From the NCBI GenBank assembly GCA_914767715.1, contig OU612065.1, forward strand, positions 39,122,001-39,186,000: a stretch of 64,000 nucleotides of DNA, given 5' to 3'. The notes beneath the pieces are model-generated. The model worked only from the letters and a program-made list of their open reading frames with translations. It did no database searches and was not told the DNA's origin. A program made the translations under genes and the position numbers. Of the stretch, positions 25,068-47,788 are shown piece after piece (position 1 is the stretch's first letter; each line of letters begins with the position of its first letter). The stretch is from Membranipora membranacea. Taxonomy: Eukaryota > Bryozoa > Gymnolaemata > Cheilostomatida > Membraniporidae.

Positions 25068-27702
25068 TATACCAACTCTTCATCTATATCCTGTTTTGAG
25101 CTGTCTGTAGCAAACAATACGTGCCAGCATTGAAGCCCTTTCTTAGAACAAGTGATGAAATAAAGTAAGACTTTCAGTTTCTTGCATTGTCATCATTATC
25201 ATTATCATCGTACCTGCCACCCAGCTTGCTTTATTCTGACGTTTGACATGTTTGTGATTAATTCGGGTTTCACATCTTTTGCAATTGTATCATTTTGTTG
25301 AAAGAATGAAAATAAGACGATCATAACCTTACAACAGGATATGATTTTTACTTATTGAAAACTTACTATTTTAATTTTACTTATTACTGGATTTATGAAA
25401 ATCCTCACATGTAATCTTAATCTTTGAAGGAGTTTCAAAAATCGGTAAACGCTAATACTTTAACAGGAAGTTTGGCAATTCCTGGCCGCTCGCCAGGTCG
25501 CGAATTAAATTCCACGAATAACTTTATTTGTAGGGTAACTTTTGACATTAATAGCAATAAAAGGTGCTAGGAGACGATATCAGAGAGGGCTTAAAATAAT
25601 ATCAGGATATCGTTTGGGTCAATTATCTGGTTCCGGTATGGCTAATAAATCCGTGATAAGCTTATGATTGCGATATTTGGGGAAAGAAAACCAACTCGTG
25701 ACAAGGAAAACATTTTTGGACAGATGGGGATTTAACCAGGAAAAGTGAGAGTATGTAATTTGTTGCATCCTACTGTGAGTGAAGCTGAATTTGTAGCTCA
25801 CGGAGTATGATTTTTCTCTTCCCTTTTATCTCACTATGTCTGCCACCTCTGCTTGCTGTCCCTGATCTACGTAGGAGTGTAGAACAGTTCCTGGAGTGCT
25901 CCATTTAGCTGTATAACTTTTGAGTACGTCATGAATGATGAAACCCGCCATGTTTTCATTCCAGTCAGTTTGCTTTTTCAATCCAATCATAGCTTACAAT
26001 CAACAATTCAAGGATATGATATTCATAATCGAAAATGGTACGATATCAATGGAATGCCGACTAATGTACACAGAATTTAGCGCTGAAACTCAGAATTATT
26101 AAATTAACAGGATTTCTTATCGCTGGTATGTAAGTTATTAATGATTTTCAGGAGCATATTATAGTGACATCCAAAATTAAAATTCCTGCCATCAGCAACT
26201 GCACAAAATTTACAGTCCAGAGTCACATTCTGTTTTTTGTTTTTTTTGCGACCGAATTCGTGTGTCTGCATCGAGGTAGAAGCTAGTTCTGCGGGTTTTT
26301 GTGGCAAGGATGAAATATAATTTGTTTAATTATGTGACAAATCCATTTAATTCAGGCCAGATTGACGTTAGCCTTGTGTTTACAATGATAAATCTGTATT
26401 TGAACGAGCCAGTGTTAGACGATTGATGACAGTGTACCCGGATATGGTATTGTATTCTTCACACTGACACAGCCACGCTTAGATCAGATAATATACACCT
26501 GACTGACAAGCCTCGACTCTGATGATGTGAGCGATGCGGATATTCTAGTCGGGCTGTATATGTCACCAGTACCAGCACTTTTTTGAGTGCTTTTTTTGAG
26601 CCCTTGTTTTTATGAACATCCCGGATCAATGAACTATATCAGGATGTCTAAAGCGTGGTGCTAACCACGAATTCTATTTGGGTCATGATAATTCATTGAC
26701 CTGGATATATAGCCAGTATAATATCAATATATCATTTACCATTAGAAGGCTACCTAACTACTAGAAAGGTATACAGTCATACAAAACTTTGATTTGTGTG
26801 GCGTTGTGCTTCTTCTTATAGAAATAACAAGCATATCAATGCAGGTAGCAGGGTCAAGTTGATGACAAGAAATTTCATTTATGGATGAAATGTATTCTGA
26901 GATCTTGCGTTTATCCTATCAATAAATGAATACCACTCCTTGATAATATAATAAAAATAATAATAATAATAATATCTGACAAGTCTAAAATGACATTTTA
27001 TGTCACGCCATAGTAATGGTAGTTGGCACGAGTTACAGCGAAATATGGGCTGGAATGTTGAAAGTTTATTTGTTCTTCATAGGAAAGTTGTAAACATCCT
27101 TCTCCGACGTAAAAAAGTTCATAATAACGCCTGTGATTTGGTCAAAATCATTGCATTATATTATGATCAATTCATATTTTACGTTATGACGTGACTTAAA
27201 AAGTTGTTTTAGTCTAATCGTACTATTTTTACAACCATATGAAATGATGATATCAATCTTTAAAAAAACATTCCACATTAGACTTATTTTACCCTGCCAA
27301 CAGCGTTGATCGAAACAGCCTTCTCTGCCAAGATTCTTCCCCAAAAGGATACAACATCATCAATTAAAAACTTTGTTGACCTATCCACATTCAGAAAGTT
27401 CGAAGCACTCCAAGAGAATATGATACTGATGTTCGAGTCGCTCAATCGACCAACGTGAAACACACCCATATACCATAGGGGATAACCAAAGCACAAGCAG
27501 TTAGATAGGTTAAAAAATGTTGGTTAAAAATCACAAGGGATAGAGTGGTGTTTTAGGTGAATCATGTGTAGTATTTTCCTAACTTGGTGAAAATGTTGGT
27601 GCAAAGTGGTAACCTGAGACCAAAATAGTGTAAAGTCCATGAAAGATTCTCGCATTATGTCGATAATACAGGATAAAATCAGCTTTCAATGAACTACGCG
27701 TT

Positions 27703-27716
27703 CCCCCCCCCCCCCC
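27703..27716. repeat. Poly-C tract (14 C)
   Basis: A pure run of 14 C flanked by GCGTT and GCGTTCCC. Other runs are at 28172-28184 (13), 34119-34130 (12) and about 49216-49227 (12). Confidence 0.95.
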
Positions 27717-27773
27717 GCGTTCCCCTGAACAAGATCTAGGTCTTCACCGATTTGTTTTGATTTGTAATGATAA

Positions 27774-27837
27774 CCAGTGACACCACCGTATCTTAAATAT
27801 ACCGGCCAGTGACATCACCGTATCTTAAATATACCAG
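27774..27837. repeat. 32-bp tandem duplication
   Basis: CCAGTGACACCACCGTATC... at 27774 repeats at 27806 with a C-to-T change and small end differences. Non-coding. Confidence 0.85.
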
Positions 27838-29424
27838 CGGCCAAAACTGAACTGATGTCAATAATCAGTTGCATCAAAGATTATAAATACTCATTGGTTG
27901 CATAAAGCGAGAAGTATCTCCCAAAAAGTACATGTTTTATCTCAACTGACTAAATGACAAAAAAATGATTTTTGTGGTGAGCTCCACTCCACTCCACTCC
28001 TTGGCTCCACATGACCTGTAATTATTAACAAAGAACATCTTTGAAGTTCGGGATCATAAATCTACTGATGAGTTACATGTGACAGTAAAAACAGACCACA
28101 GAAATTTTTTTGGATTAAAATATCATCAGTAAGAGTAAGGATATATCACAGAGTAAGGACATATCTTTGATCCCCCCCCCCCCCAATAACCAAGAGTGCT
28201 GCTTTATAAGCCCAGTTCATTACAGAAAAAGTGGACGTGATATGAAGGAAAAATTGTTTTGTGGTTGAGTGATGAGAATTATCTCCAGGACTACTTATTT
28301 ATACCCTTGCCACCAAAGAGTTCACCTTTCATTGCACAATACAGAATTGAGGGGGTGGAGATCACTTAGAACCCATTATTAACCCAGGTACACATTACAG
28401 GGTACAGTACTTGTGTGTTATAACTTGCAAACATATCAGGTCAAAGCTGATTTCGCATCATGTCTGGGTAACCCTATTAGCTAAATAAGCGCAGCTAAAC
28501 AACACTCATTTCGATAATGCTTACAGAGTGAAATGTCGACATCTTGGATTTATTTTGCAGTTAGTAATATGGATTTAAAATTTACCATTCTTAGAATGGG
28601 TGATCACCTTCGGGATATTGAATATGTATATAAACTGTAAAGGAGTAAATATTGGCTAGAGTTTAGTTGAGCTAGTTTGGGGATGACTTAATTTTAGCTA
28701 GGTTAGGTTTCCTCCTGGGAATATTCTATTCCTCAAGGGTATATTATTTAGTTCTATAGTATACTTTGTAATATAGTATTTCAGTCACGTGTTGCAACTC
28801 ATTTTCAGGTTCAGGGCACGGTGACCTGCACTGAAACCCGGATAACTAGGTGAATATCTGACCGTTTAATTTAATTCACTTACCTAACACGTGCCCACCC
28901 TTTATACAAATTAGATAATGTAATGTCCACAATAGTCTGAGATAAGTTCTCTCCTCTCTCCCTTTACATCCTATTTAGAAAGTTTGTTGCAACGGTAAGA
29001 AATTTGAAACATTACAGTATTGTGAGTCATACAAGGATTCCTTTTGTTTTGTAATTTATAATTGTATTATGATTAGCTTCATAATTCTGTACATTGAGAC
29101 AATAGATATATACAGGTAATAATGAGGTTACATCAGTTGAAAAGCTTACATGAACAACACAAAATATGGAGGGGAATATAAAAGTTAAAGAAGAGGATGT
29201 CTGTTGCTATAGCAGCCGGATTTATACAGTATTCATACAGGATATCAACAATTAAACATCTGCTGGCACCAAATTTCTAGGCCATGTTGTTTCCGAGATA
29301 AAAACCAGGATGTAACAGCCTGCTTCAGCCATCATCATCATCACTGATATTTTGGGTCAATATATCATAGCATAATGATAGGAAGAGATAAACAAGGTAA
29401 GCTAGACTGTTAAAGATATTATTA

Positions 29425-29453
29425 TTTATTACGATTGGGGAACGACGTTTATT
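29425..29453 (-). promoter_or_regulatory. Candidate KAT7 polyadenylation signals
   Basis: Two TTTATT sites on the plus strand (29425-29430 and 29448-29453), i.e. AATAAA in KAT7 sense, lie about 165-190 nt after its stop codon. Confidence 0.4.
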
Positions 29454-29616
29454 TACAACAATACCATCTGAGAACTAGTGACATCACAAATGGTATAATT
29501 AATGCGAGTATGCCATTAAATACTGACTCCCATTGTCTATGTTGAAACCGGATGGTAGTGAACAAGACGTAGTCTAAAAATATAAGAATAAAGTAGGTTA
29601 TCTTTGGGACTTGTTA

Positions 29617-41071
<11,455 letters not shown>

Positions 41072-42759
41072 TTCCACAAAACGACTGTATATGTATCTCC
41101 TTGGTCAGACTTTTCTCCCAAAAGAGCTCTAGAAGTAGAAAAATAAAGCAGAGTGTTTAATAAATCTTATAACATAGAGTTATATATAATTAATTGAAAT
41201 ATAAAACATTCTAGATTATTTTCTATCGTTCTAGATCAGTTAACTCAAGGTCCCACTTTGCAGGTGCATCGGATATAGCGTAACAGATGTATTGTAATAA
41301 CAAATATTTTGACATTTGATGTGCAATGATGTACTCCTTCTAAATTTGTATGATATAAATAAATGCTAAATTAGAAAATTTTAATTATTTCAGTTGCTAA
41401 CTCTCTTCCCCCATTTTGTTTCAGTAACAAGAATACCCATTATGATTGGCCAAGTGTTAATTCTCTCAAAATAAATATATTATTGGAAAAAGTTAATGAA
41501 TAAAGGAGTTTTCTTCTAGGATTAAAGCAGTTATCTTGTTTTTTTAAATCAAAAAACATAAAGTCATCTCAATTACAAAATCATCTACAAAAACAACATT
41601 ATTATTGGTTACAATAAAAAAAATTATGAAATTTCTATGATATCATGAACAAAACATAGCTTCCCAATTTAATTCAGTTTATTGCAGCCATTGGGGTTTG
41701 ATGCTGCTGACTGCTCTGTGGTGGAGAACCACAGCTCATACCGTGAATTTTTGTTAGTTGAGTATGTTCCCTATTTGTGAAGGCAAATTGTAAGTGGATT
41801 CATTTTTAGTGGTGTCAGGGTTGAATGCTACTTTAAGGAGAGGGAGTTCAGTGGATTATGTAATGTTTTGGGTATAAATCTACCATGGTAATAATAATAT
41901 TAGGTCATCTAGTATTGTATTGAGTTTGTTTGGGTAATAAGATTCATAGGTCACTTCATTCATAATGCAGATGGAGGAAAGCTTGATGTAGAAGGACTAA
42001 CCATCTTATGATGATCGGTAATTAGCTACATAGATAGGATAATAATCTTAAGTCAAATAATATATTTCAGATTATTGCCACTATTTTAGTGCTGCATTTC
42101 CAAACTTTTAGCTTCGTGTAAGTAGGGGATGGAAAGGATGGAGGCTCTCCCAGTTTTATATCCGTGATAAGTGCTTTCAGTGTGAAAATTGCGAAAACTA
42201 CTGAACTATCTGAACTATTTGAGAGAAGATCGAGAACTGAGAGAGCTTCCATTCTTCCCATCCCCACAAAGCTAAGAAATGCAGTAGTCCTACGCAACAA
42301 TCATGGGCACCTGGGACTTACATGACTTTACTTTGCCAATGTCCAGTATCAACCACCCAAAAAACTCGGGTGGTTGATACTGGACATTGGTAACGTAAAG
42401 ACATGTAAGTCCCAGGGGCCCATGGCAACTATGACCCTATTCATAACAAAGTATAGTTGAGTTATTTTAGGGTTTGCTCAACCCAACAGTATTCATAGAT
42501 TAGGGATTAGCCATAATTGAGTAGAAACTTTGCCTGTCTTTTGTATAATGATACAAAATAGGACAAAGCATTCAATAGTGGGCCTACAGTTGCCCAAAGT
42601 GTGCTTATACCTAAGAACCACTGTTCATGTACAATTTGGTTTGAAGTGATCCAATGTAACCCACTGACTTGCAGGCTTGAATCCCAGCAGGGAGAATGAT
42701 CCCTGATCCCAGTGAGTAATAGTATGTTTCATAACTGATCATTATTTTGTAATGTAGGG
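41072..42759. other. Upstream of KAT7; no gene seen
   Basis: About 1.7 kb, AT-rich, presumably with the KAT7 promoter. The only clear structure is the inverted-repeat element at 42302-42425. The short minus ORF at 42067-42300 has no recognisable similarity. Confidence 0.6.
42302..42425. mobile_element. MITE copy 1, CATGGGC..CCTGGGACTTACATG inverted repeats
   Basis: A near-perfect palindrome of about 57-bp arms around a 9-bp spacer (42359-42367). Outer sequence is CCTGGGACTTACATG; inner sequence is AATGTCCAGTATCAACCACC. A second copy is at 47367-47474. Confidence 0.9.
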
Positions 42760-45030
42760 CACAGAAAAACCTGCCAAAGCCCATCCTGAACAATCTAAGG
42801 CATTATCCATGAAGCCCCAGCATAGGCTTATACTTTCAATTAGCAAGGAAGTGTGTCAATCATCCTTTTCTCACCACTTCTGCGCCACGGCAGGAGCTCA
42901 CACAGTAGAAAAACTGTGGACAGACTTCAAAAACTGCATCACAACTGCCACCAACCAACACATCCCCCAGAAGAAAGTGTCAAAGCGATGGAACCTTGAG
43001 TGGATGACAAGGAAACTGAGGGGGTTGACCCAGAGGAAAAAGCGTGCATGGAAAAGTGCCAAGAAGTGGAATGACCCAGAGCGCTGGGAACGCTTCATGC
43101 AACTGCAAGCTGATGTGAAGAGAGGGCTTGGTGAAGCTTATGACAATTACACAGTCAACATACTAGGCGACAGCGAGAGAGCGAACCCTAAAAAGTTCTA
43201 CTCTTTCATCAACGGCAAGAGATCAAAGAAAGAGAGTAAGATACCAGTACTCACCGAGAATGGTAAAATCCTCGTAAGACCAGAAGAGAAAGCAGAAGCA
43301 TTGTCCCGCCAGTATGAATCTGTTTTCACTGACGAGGACACAACGCAGATTCCACAACCTCTACCCTTTCCTGTCAGCCACCCAATGCCGCCCATCCAGA
43401 TGACCAGCAAAGGAGTCCAGAAACTCCTCGCCGGACTCGACCCGTCGAAAGCCAGAGGACCAGACCAGCTCTCGACTAGAGTTTTAAAGGAAGCTGCCAA
43501 GGAATTGGCACCAATGCTCACTGCTATATTCCAGAAATCATATAACACCCATGAAGTGCCCGCCGATTGGAAGATGGCCACCATCAACGCCGTCTTCAAA
43601 AAGGGAAGTAAAACAGGTGCAGCTAACTACCGTCCTGTTTCCCTCACCAGTGTTTGCTGCAAGCTCATGGAACACATCGTGCACTCGAATATCATGCAGT
43701 ACCTCAACAGCCAGAACATCTTAGTCAACTACCAACACGGGTTCAGGACTGGACATTCATGTGAAACCCAGCTGATTCAGACACTTGACGAGATAGCGAA
43801 CAACATGAAGGACAAACTCCAAACTGACCTGATTGTACTCGACTTCTCCAAGGCGTTCGATATCGACCCCCAACAAAGGCTCCTTGCCAAGATGAGAGCC
43901 TACCACGTAGAAGACCATTGCCTGCAGTGGATTATGACCTGGCTAAGTGGCAGAACTTAGACAGTTGTGCTGGATGGAAAGTCGTCCTCTCCTGTCATAG
44001 TTCGCTCAGGGGTGCCCCAAGGCACTGTATTAGGCCCCCTGCTGTTCCTCATGTTCGTGAACGACATTGGTCTAGACGTCACCTCCTCCATCAAGCTGTT
44101 TGCTGATGACTGCCTACTATACAGGGCAGTGAAGACACAGGAGGACTGCTCCGCGCTGCAGTACGACATGGACAAGCTGTCGGCATGGACCGAGAAATGG
44201 ATGATGCAGTTTAACGTGAAGAAGTGCCAGCAGATGACCATAACCAACAAGGTCAACGTAACCACTGCCAATCCCAAGTACAACATCAGACACCAAGAGC
44301 TTGAGACTGTTGACTCCGCTACATACCTAGGAGTTAACATCACGAGTAAGCTAAGTTGGAAATGGCATGCCAGCCGGACAGCAATGAATGCCAACAGGAC
44401 GCTTGGATTCTTGCGCAGGAATCTGAAGAGGTGCCTGCCCTCCTCTAAAGAGAAAGCATACAAGACCCTAGTCAGACCATCACTGGAGTATGCCGCTGCC
44501 TCCTGGGACCCATACCGGAAGGGTGACCAAGATGCCCTCAGTAAGGTCCAGAAGAGAGCAGCCCGATTCACCACCAACCGTTACGCCAGAAGAGAGAGTA
44601 TATCCAGCATGCTCAACAGCTTGCATTGGGAACCCCTCGAATCCAGAAGGAGGGCCTCTCGACTGGTCAACTTCCACAAGTGCTTGAGTGGAGAAAATGC
44701 GCTGAAACTACCGGACTACGTGCAAAAGGGGGGAAGGTGAACACGTTCATGCAACCCTCCTGTCGCATCGACGCCATGAAGTACAGCTTCTTCCCACGAA
44801 CCATCAAGGACTGGAACGCCCTGCCGGAGAAACTGCGGAGCATCCCGGAGCCAGCGAAATTCAAACAGCAGCTGGCCTCCCTGTCCTGTTAGGAGCTGAG
44901 CGCACTGATTTTAGCACACATTTTAAACAGTTATCACGAAGAGCCTTTTAGTCGCGACCTATTAACTCTCCGACCAACAAAATGACGGAGCTGAGACATA
45001 TATGATGCTGCGAGGCGGCTCTTCTCAGAA
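42760..45030 (+). mobile_element. Non-LTR retrotransposon, 5'-truncated reverse transcriptase pseudogene (CR1/L2/Jockey group)
   Basis: The frame open from 42760 to 43957 carries reverse transcriptase motifs: 'NYRPVSLTSVCCKLMEHIV', 'QHGFR..HSCETQL' and 'DFSKAFD'. It hits an in-frame TAG at 43958-43960, then continues in the same frame to 44740 with 'GVPQGTVLGPLLFL' and the catalytic 'FADDCLLY'. Near the GGGGGG run at about 44730 the frame must shift to the one that ends at 44892 ('FFPRTIKDWNALPE', typical of the C-terminus of this group). The endonuclease domain expected at the N-terminus is absent, so the copy is 5'-truncated. The 3' tail after 44893 includes a short GTAAATGTAAATGT repeat near 45030, a usual ending for CR1-like elements; the exact right end is uncertain. 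With only one stop and one frameshift it looks fairly young. Confidence 0.88.
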
Positions 45031-47788
45031 GACGGCGTAAATGTAAATGTCGCACTCACTCAGTCACTGCCGTCGTGTTACTGTTGGTCATTTAATAAAG
45101 GACTTCCAGATTGAGATGCCATGCTCCCAACATAACAGCGATGATGATTACTGGATCAGGAGTGCACACACACAATAATGATATGAATTGTTATTTTTAA
45201 TCATGTTAATCATAATACTAATGGGCCTAAAATTAAAAATAAATCATGAATAACAACTTCAAAATTAAATAAATACCAACCAGCTGCTCATCAACTTTAG
45301 TGGGTTATGCTCTTAGCTATGTTGGCTAATAATGTTAAGATAAGGTCAGCAGTTCAAGTATATTCTTCTCCAATATCTATTGCTATTGCTACAGTGTCTA
45401 TTTTAAAACGAAATTTCAATTATTCTGATATGACAAAAGTAGTTTCTTTGCTTGGATTTATCCAAACTTCTTTTACCACTATTGTCACAGAATTCAATTG
45501 ATTGTACTGATAATAAAACTATTGTGGACTTAATATCTTTGTCAATTGTGTTAAAAGATATCTTATTGGACAAAGGCTCAAGGGTAATCTCATTGGTCAA
45601 GTTGCAACTAGATACCAAAATACAGACCAATTAGACTATTGAGAACAAAACTGTGATTCTGATAAAAGGTGTTACTTGAATCTCTGGATGGGCTTTGCAG
45701 CTGCTCATAAAAGCACAATTCTTCCACAAACAACGAACAAGTTAGAATACAAAAATGAAGGTAGATAGATGGCCATTTCTAATGTCCTATTTCTCTCTCC
45801 TCATCACTGTTTTTGTCATTCATTTGATGATCTGTTTTCTCTTATGATGGTATTTCATGATAAGCCTCAAAATCTGCTAGTTGTCTTCCTGTTGTATTCC
45901 TGGGAACCTGGTCATCAAAAACCTCAATTTCTTCAAAACAAATTAATTCATTTGTCTTAAAAACTGGTTATATTAAATATGACAGAGATCAACCTCCTAA
46001 ATTAAATAACAAGGTCAAAGCAATTCATTGGTTCATTGGTCAAAGCAAGATGGCTGGAATTTTTGGAGATGGACAACATCAGGAATAAATCAAGGAAGTC
46101 AACACACATAGTAGACCATCAGCTAAAGCTAACGGGTAACAATGCAGAACTGAAGGGTGCCCACTAGAGTTTATAATAATCATAAAATAACAATCATCTA
46201 GCCATTCACTATGGATGAACAATCAAAGGAGAATCTATGCATGGGATGTCCACTGCAAGATCGATGTGACCTGTTGTGACTCTGTCTTCTACCCAAGTAA
46301 AGCATGGTCAAGAAAGCAACTAAATGGTACAGAAGGAGCAGGCATGCAGTAACGGACCAAAGACACTTGGCTTCCCATGAACATTCACTTCTATCGGTGA
46401 GGAGTGAACAGAACAGCCATAATATCTTGATATCCGAATATGTCAATGATGTTGGAGGAACGGTTTCGGTCATAGTACACTCGTGAGATGATTAGGGACT
46501 CATCCGCATGAAGTGAAGTCTAGTAACTGATCACTACCTGACAGCACAGCGGTCCACACCAGCGCATATAGATCAATGAACATGGGACGGTTCCGCTTTG
46601 AGGCCACCAGAACCTATCTGACTTACTTACTTACTTCCCAATTAATCCTAGGAGCCAGTTCAAGGCATTTAGGATATTGAACCAGTTTTATGACCATTTG
46701 GGGTAACTTGAGGGGAGAGATGTTGTCAGAATGTGAGTCACCATTACCTATTGAACATTGACGTGATCAATGTGAGGGCAGGAATTGTGAGCCTGATCTA
46801 GGATCTCAATGAAAGAAATATCACTCCGTGTCTCTTGCTATGGTTGATGCATGCATCTGATTAGAGAAAGACTTGGAGAGGAGATGGAGCCACGGGGGTG
46901 ACAGAAATCAAGCAGAGGACATTTGTATGGTCATTCAAAACAAGGAAAATAATGTCCACAGGATTTACCCTCCCCATAACAATTTTTAAAAAACATATAA
47001 AAGCATACAATATTGCAGTAGCACTAGAATTTTCCAAAATGTTGTTCAAAATATTATGCCTGCAAATAGAGGCTTTTTCTGTACATTTATATACGAAATA
47101 AAATAGATAACTAACTAACTTGTTGTCTTGCGCACAATAATAATAAATACAGAATAATATATAGATGATGAGTCTGAGCGAGCGGAGATGATTGCATTTA
47201 TAAATTATTAATTAATCGATTGATAATAAAAATAACATTTCTCCTGTGAAATACATCTATGCTTTGTGCAGCTATGTAAGAAATATGCTATCGACATTTA
47301 CATTGGGTCTTTCATGTCCCTCCCTGCTTTGAATTCTGACCATCATTGTTTAATCAGGCCTACCACCATGGGCCCCTGGGACTTAGATTTCTTTACTTTG
47401 CCAACAATGTCCCGTATTAGGTGGTTGATAATGGACATTGGCAAAGTAAAGACATGTAGGTCCCAGGGGCCATGCTTACCACCCCCTTACCTTAGTTAGT
47501 GACACCTCAGTTCAATCATTCATCAAAGCACCCTTGGTCTATGAGGTGGTTTACTAATAGGTTATATCTAATTATGAGTTCAAACTACCTAACATAGGTT
47601 TCTACCAACAACCCGGTGAGCAGTATCTTTGTGACTGTAAGGTTCTTACAGTGCTCCCATAGTAATTCAATGGGCTATTTGGTGCTTGCCAATGTTTTGT
47701 TTTGCAGGCAGCTGCTGGCTGATGTACCTCTTGATCTTGGGACTCCCAACAATTTCAATAAGTATGAGTTTGTTTATATACTTTTTAG
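45031..47788. other. Gene-free stretch upstream of HSD17B10
   Basis: About 2.7 kb that should contain the first exon and promoter of HSD17B10, which I could not identify. Visible: (ACTT)n near 46620, the second MITE copy at 47367-47474, and AT-rich sequence. The minus-strand 91-aa ORF at 46198-46473 and smaller ones look random. Confidence 0.55.
47367..47474. mobile_element. MITE copy 2 (same family as 42302-42425)
   Basis: CATGGGCCCCTGGGACTTAG at the left and its complement at the right, with the same inner ATGTCC...GGTGGTTGATA core. 108 bp against 124 bp for copy 1; the left arm has lost part of the inner sequence. Confidence 0.9.

Larger units (their letters stand above)
24734..29616. other. 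Intergenic region between converging DCAF10 and KAT7
   Basis: About 4.9 kb of AT-rich DNA holding the 3' UTRs of both genes. No coding exon recognised. Visible: AATAAA at 25062, an (AAT)n run near 26950-26975, a 32-bp tandem duplication at 27774-27837, and C homopolymers at 27703-27716 and 28172-28184. Short ORFs up to about 70 aa look random. Confidence 0.7.

Noticed and set aside
43198-44577. Minus-strand ORFs of 133 and 206 codons opposite the retrotransposon
   Set aside because: They are antisense shadows of the reverse transcriptase frame.
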